From Strigamia acuminata (Eukaryota > Arthropoda > Chilopoda > Geophilomorpha > Linotaeniidae): a stretch of 60,000 nt of DNA. Within the stretch, counting starts at the first letter, position 1. Each line of letters opens with the position of its first letter. Location of the stretch: contig OX442320.1 of assembly GCA_949358305.1 (NCBI GenBank), positions 9,752,259 to 9,812,258 on the forward strand, given 5' to 3'. The position numbers and the translations under genes were made by a program. The notes beneath the pieces are model-generated. The model was not told the origin of the DNA. It saw only the letters and a program-made list of their open reading frames with translations, and searched no databases. Positions 55,933 through 60,000 of the stretch are shown here, in pieces.

Positions 55933-56149
55933 TATCATTCAGAAGGATTTTCAACATCAGACAAAAATAAAAGCATTACCTCACATTAATACTTGCGTGT
56001 TACTTCAATTTTTGAATACCTAAAATTTGTACACCAATTTTACACAGTAATTTCTGTAGTTACAGTCGAATTTAAGTGATGCAACTCAATTCCCGCACAA
56101 TTGTAATCTCAATTTAATCTCGAATCATCAAACTGAAAACACGTAAAAT

Positions 56150-56545
56150 ATTTATACGTTTATCACTAGGTCTGTCAATATTCAGTGTAGAAAAGAATGG
56201 GGAAAAAAATTGTGGCCATCAAAAAACACCAAATAAATGGTGTTTAAATATTCAGAAAAATATAAGAGCATAATCTGCACAAATTTACTTAAGTTTTTAA
56301 ACATTATCTATTTGTACACACCAATATTTTATAGCTATTGCACTCAAAATTGAGTGACGCAACTTAATTCATACAATTCTAACCAAAAAATGTATTTATC
56401 TTCAATTCTCAAGCACCAAAAATTTGTATACCATTTTTTTTCTAGTAATTACACTCCAATTTGAGTGATCCAAGTATCCAACAAATTTCCTACAATTTTA
56501 TCTCCAATTTACTCATTGACAATTTATTGGCACAATCAAGTTGAT
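56150..56545 (+). repeat. Duplicated 3' end of the DEG/ENaC fragment, two diverged copies
   Basis: 56,155-56,390 aligns with 55,850-56,110, including CACTAGGTCTGTCAATATT-AGTGT and TTGAGTGACGCAACTNAATTC. A third piece at 56,410-56,535 keeps AATTACACTCCAATTTGAGTGA. Tandem duplication of a gene terminus. Confidence 0.6.
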
Positions 56546-56883
56546 TTTAACCATTTTTTTCAATTCACAACTTAAATGTTAATATAATGTTGTACGTTTG
56601 ATTGACAAACTAATAAACTAGGTGCACTTGAACAATAAAAATTGTCAACTTAATTCATACTAGAAACATAAAGCAAGGATAACATGGATACGTAGCCACA
56701 TGTTGTGTGTGTTTTGCCACCGATGGTGCCACATAATATATAGCCGAACTGTATTCTGGAATGACAACAGGTAACAAACAAGCAATGCATGATAAGTGAT
56801 TGCCGTCATCCAATCGGCATACAACAACAAATCAATAGGAAATAACACACGGATTGTCCATGTTATCTTTAGTTAATACTAGC
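56546..56883. other. Nothing recognised
   Basis: AT-rich spacer without support for a gene. Confidence 0.35.
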
Positions 56884-57091
56884 TATACTCTGGCCATGCA
56901 TAACTTGAGCCTAAATCCGAGCCTTTTCTCTGGTGTAGTGATACAAGAAAATAGATCCAAACACCAGAAGCAAGCATTAAACTCTGAACTATTTTCCCTG
57001 GTGGCAGCACAGAGCACAGTATAGAGACTGTGGCACAGAGTGAGTAATGAGGCTCGGATTTAGGCTCAAGTTATGCATGGCCAGAGTATAG
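56884..57091. mobile_element. MITE with about 42-bp terminal inverted repeats
   Basis: The left end CTATACTCTGGCCATGCATA followed by ACTTGAGCCTAAATCCGAGCC is exactly inverted at the right end (57,050-57,091). Interior is short and noncoding. No clear target-site duplication. Confidence 0.75.
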
Positions 57092-57190
57092 GACAATTAC
57101 CTACAGGACTTCACATCCGCAATTTTTTTGTAATCTAAGTTGTCCCTTACAAATGCAAAGAAGGAGCAATCTGTCGTTGCATTGTCAAAA

Positions 57191-57413
57191 CCTTTTGCGG
57201 GCAAATGGCGGACAATTGACATCCCACATTTACATTTTTGGAGGATGTTATAACATAGTTCAATTTTATTTAACGATTGATTTAAAAATAATACCTAAAA
57301 ATGTAATAAACAATTTTCAGATATTATTTTTAACTTAAACATAAAATATAAATGTCCTCTAAAAATGCAAATGCGGGATGTCATGCCAGTTGTCCGCCAT
57401 TTGCCCGCAAAAT
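57191..57413. mobile_element. Foldback/MITE element with about 55-bp arms
   Basis: TTTTGCGGGCAAATGGCGGA, then CAATTGACATCCC and CATTTACATTTTTGGAGGA, reappear inverted at 57,350-57,413. The interior is AT-rich and noncoding. Confidence 0.7.
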
Positions 57414-57559
57414 GACGTCATTTTGTGCCGTTTCGGCTTGAGTAACGATAATTTTCCACATTTGAATACGTTTATTTAGTAATTTAGTAGTTTTGTAATA
57501 GAAATTTAAGTTTTGTCACAATAGCTGGCTTTATTTCAGCTGATTTGTCTCCTTTCTAA

Positions 57560-57832
57560 AAGGAAAACATTTAACTTAAGGTGACTAAGATAAGTTGGAT
57601 AGTACTAATTTGATGGTGCTCTACAACTTTGTAATTGACTTTTTTGCTCTAACCTGATTGGTTTAGAAGTTAGCAAATGAATGACCTTGAAAATGACCTC
57701 CAAGGTCAAATTTGATGACGTCATTGGATTGCTCTCACCCAACTTACTACAGGATCGCTTCATCAAAATTGGCCTAGATGCAATTGCTCAGGAAATATTT
57801 GGAGGGGTACAGACTTTTAGAACACCCTGTAT
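57560..57832 (+). mobile_element. Interspersed repeat ending ACACCCTGTATA
   Basis: The right end TTTTAGAACACCCTGTATA and the internal GACCTCCAAGGTCAAATTTG and TGATGACGTCAT are of a type widespread in arthropod genomes. The left boundary is uncertain. It abuts the coding relic at 57,836. Confidence 0.5.
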
Positions 57833-57835
57833 AGT

Positions 57836-57995
57836 GTGGACGCCCATCAAAACCACATAAATAAACATTTTCCCTTAATAACTGTAATTCGCGTTTTTGT
57901 TCATTTAATTGAAACTTCTGTTCCATTATTTCTTGTTGCTGTTCGGATAACTTTTGTTGCGTCGTATTTACAACGGTTCGAAGTTCCGAATACAG
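57836..57995 (-). pseudogene. Coiled-coil coding relic, unidentified
   Basis: The minus frame reads Q-Q-K-L-S-E-Q-Q-Q-E-I-M-E-Q-K-F-Q-L-N-E and on to L-R-E-N-V-Y-L-C-G-F-D-G-R-P, a clear heptad-like coiled coil. A stop lies just upstream in this frame near the only acceptor (TTTTTTAG at about 58,006), and the other end is cut by the repeat at 57,832. It looks like a severed exon. Confidence 0.4.
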
Positions 57996-57999
57996 TTAT

Positions 58000-58367
58000 G
58001 AGCCTAAAAAAATTTTAAAAAAATAAAAATAATTAAAAATCCATCCAAAAATTAAACCAAAAAAATAAAATTAAACCAAAACCAACAACATTACTTTGAA
58101 TTCATCCTTAGGTATCACAACCCTGCACCCCAACTCACAAAGAACAGGCCTCTCTAAGAAATCAACACATTAAAAATTAAAATGGAAAAAACCAATATTT
58201 CCTACTTTGACAATATAATTACAACCTCCTTTTCATTATTTTGACATTTAATTTGCAAATAATTTCTACAAACTTCTACAAAACCGACAAATTGCCAGCC
58301 TAGCCATGTCAACATGTACAGTATATAATTTTCTTATTACTTATTCCATTAAGCCGTCTCATATCCC
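58000..58367. other. AT-rich upstream region of the DEG/ENaC gene
   Basis: No exon or repeat is supported; it presumably contains the promoter or 5'UTR of the channel gene. Confidence 0.35.
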
Positions 58368-59382
58368 ATGCCATTTTCAATCTTCCATACAAAACCCCTG
58401 CATAAACTAGAACAACAGCAAGTTTTCAACCTTCTTAAAAGAAAAATTCATACTTGGGTTTGCAAAATGAGGATTGTACTGAGAAGGAATGCAGTTGCAG
58501 CTGCGGTAAAGTATAAAATACGTAAAATTGTACAACAACAAATGCCACGACTATGGATGTTTGAGAAATCATTTCCCGAATTACAAACGTTAATTGATCC
58601 CATGAAAAGCGCCAAAATCAAATTTGCTTGGAGTTTACTTCTAATGAGCTGCCTCGCAGTCTGTTGCTATCAAACTGGGCAGAAAATCAAATATTTCTTT
58701 TCAAACCCCATCGCTACTGACAAGTATACGAGAGACGCAACCGAAATGTCATTCCCAGCTCTGAAAGTTTGCACGCGTGAAAACACATACACTCGACATG
58801 CATGGAAAAATTATTTACACTCAACACCAAAATCTGCTTTGCAGTGTCGAAATATTCTGATCGCTTTATTTGGAAATGAGAATGTTAACATATCTGCATT
58901 ATGGGACATTGATCAACCTGTATTAAACAAAACGGAATTTATTTCGGTAAGGAAATCTCGATTTATTTTGCCAACTGAAATGTAAAACACTACCAGACTT
59001 CTTACAGAAATCTACGGACAAACCAAATATTCAAATAAGCAAAGAATTGTCCACATATGGAACCTGCGCTGTGATAACCGTTGGTAAGTTATGATGGACA
59101 ATTAACTGCAATTAACTCCTACCACGGACTCATTTGGTGTTTTCTAGAAAATATTACGGGTCGAAATTTATACGGCAAATTGAAAATGTGGTTTAATCGA
59201 CCACAATTATGTCCCCCAGGCACACTTTTCGTAAATATATATCGAATACAATGATAAAAGCAAATTTCAAACATTAAAATTTATTAAAATTGTAGGTGTT
59301 AAGCCCTATTCCAGGTAGATCTGATTTAGCAGCCGGTGAAAATTCAAATGAAGTAATAAGAAGTAAATTTAGTTTACAAGAG
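58368..59382 (+). CDS. DEG/ENaC-family (ASC) ion channel, 5' four exons
   Basis: Exons are 58,368-58,946, 59,008-59,083, 59,148-59,230 and 59,296-59,382, with good GT-AG sites and phases 0, 1 and 0; the joined frame is open. The predicted product has a cytosolic N-terminus rich in Lys/Arg, then transmembrane segment 1 (F-A-W-S-L-L-L-M-S-C-L-A-V-C-C-Y), then the post-TM1 motif F-P-A-L-K-V-C, matching the F-P-x-V-T-I-C signature. The start of the extracellular domain follows (C-P-P-G-T-L-F). The HG gating motif expected before TM1 is not evident. The 3' half is not in the window; a probable LTR begins about 95 bp after exon 4. An in-frame Met at 58,468 is an alternative start. The extracellular domain would normally continue for 300 or more residues to TM2, so the gene either continues past 60,000 or is truncated by the insertion. 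Confidence 0.75.
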
Positions 59383-59475
59383 GTATTTACCATCACCATT
59401 TGATAAATTCCCCTACCGTCTTCCCCAAGGAGTTACATTACATTTACATACATTTAATGATTACAGTATGATATT

Positions 59476-60000
59476 TGTTAAAAGAAACTCTGACCGCTTG
59501 GCCACCCAAGAATGACCTGTGTCACTGGGTCAGTCTACCTACAAGGGGGACTGACCCATTATAGGAAAAGAGGGAGCTGAGTGGTGTGGTGAGGAGAATG
59601 TCACATGTCACCGACCTTGACAAAGAGAAGAGCACTGGGTCTCAAACCGAAACAGACATGTGGTAAAGGTCCTGAAGCCAGCAAGGGCAGTTGTGTCCAG
59701 TGCTGACTCTGCTCTCTTCTCGATTCACCACTGCGACGCTCAGTAGTATGGTGATGGGCCTGCTACAGCCTCCATGAGCGGCTGCATGGGTCGTACGAAT
59801 AAGCACGACACGAATGTTATGTTTAACCGACCTCGTCATACATGGGGTTCGCACCCTACTGTATGTGTGACGGGTCGGATGCCGGTGCGGCGTGCCCTCG
59901 TGGCACTCCCAGCACGTGGATGACAGGATTCTCCAACCCCTAGACTAACAATTAAAGGCCAACAACCAACAATCTGGAGTGTCTTGTCATTATTACAACA
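59476..60000. mobile_element. Probable LTR (terminal part of a retroelement), truncated by the window edge
   Basis: The segment starts TGTTAAAAG and ends TTATTACAACA, so the ends are TGTT...AACA as in LTRs. It is richer in G+C than its surroundings and contains an ATTAAA signal at about 59,952 shortly before the right end. About 525 bp fits an LTR. No gag or pol is visible. It could instead be a SINE-like or other repeat. Confidence 0.4.

Noticed and set aside
59642-59854. 70-codon minus-strand ORF
   Set aside because: Lies inside the probable LTR and has no features of a protein.

Overview
The window is metazoan nuclear DNA. It is AT-rich, with short GT-AG introns, abundant MITEs and minisatellites, and gene families found only in animals. 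An arthropod is the most likely source: four paralogous promoters share a TCAGT-type initiator, and one repeat ends in the ACACCCTGTATA sequence common in arthropod genomes. I cannot name the species.

Positions 1-32,100 form a cluster of secreted-protein genes, all on the minus strand. At the left edge lie the signal-peptide exon of a gene that leaves the window, a two-exon secreted basic protein, and a 64-residue secreted peptide with a TATA box and a 5'UTR intron. Then come four tandem paralogues (A-D) of a giant secreted protein of about 1274, 1610, 1498 and 1659 residues. All four have the same four exons: signal peptide; a WAP-like 8-Cys module; a second 8-Cys module plus a basic Lys/Thr/Val tail; and one giant exon holding KTV repeats, a Gln/Asn-rich prion-like tract, a Thr/Val-rich beta-type region and a long C-terminal tandem repeat. 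The repeat is 11 residues (Ser/Gly/Leu-Pro-Ser-Ile) in A-C and 20 residues (Thr/Ser/Pro) in D. All four share a promoter block with nearly constant spacing. A and D share a long central Thr/Val region, whereas B and C share a shortened one. The duplicated unit also carried intergenic DNA and decayed copies of the small peptide gene. Architecture suggests an extracellular fibre, glue, silk or cuticle-like product, but this is inference.

Positions 32,600-58,000 are very different: broken copies of conserved housekeeping genes separated by minisatellites and foldback elements. I recognise PMS2 (N- and C-terminal parts fused out of frame), CutA (three decayed copies), NXT1/p15, a CYP4-type cytochrome P450 without its heme cysteine, UBE4B, and a 3' fragment of a DEG/ENaC channel, plus several unassigned coding-like exons. 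Two inverted, diverged copies of a spliced transcript-like unit share a hairpin with compensatory base changes. At the right end (58.4-59.4 kb) the 5' part of a DEG/ENaC channel gene is open and well spliced, followed by a probable LTR. The density of dead genes suggests a low-recombination or otherwise degenerating region.
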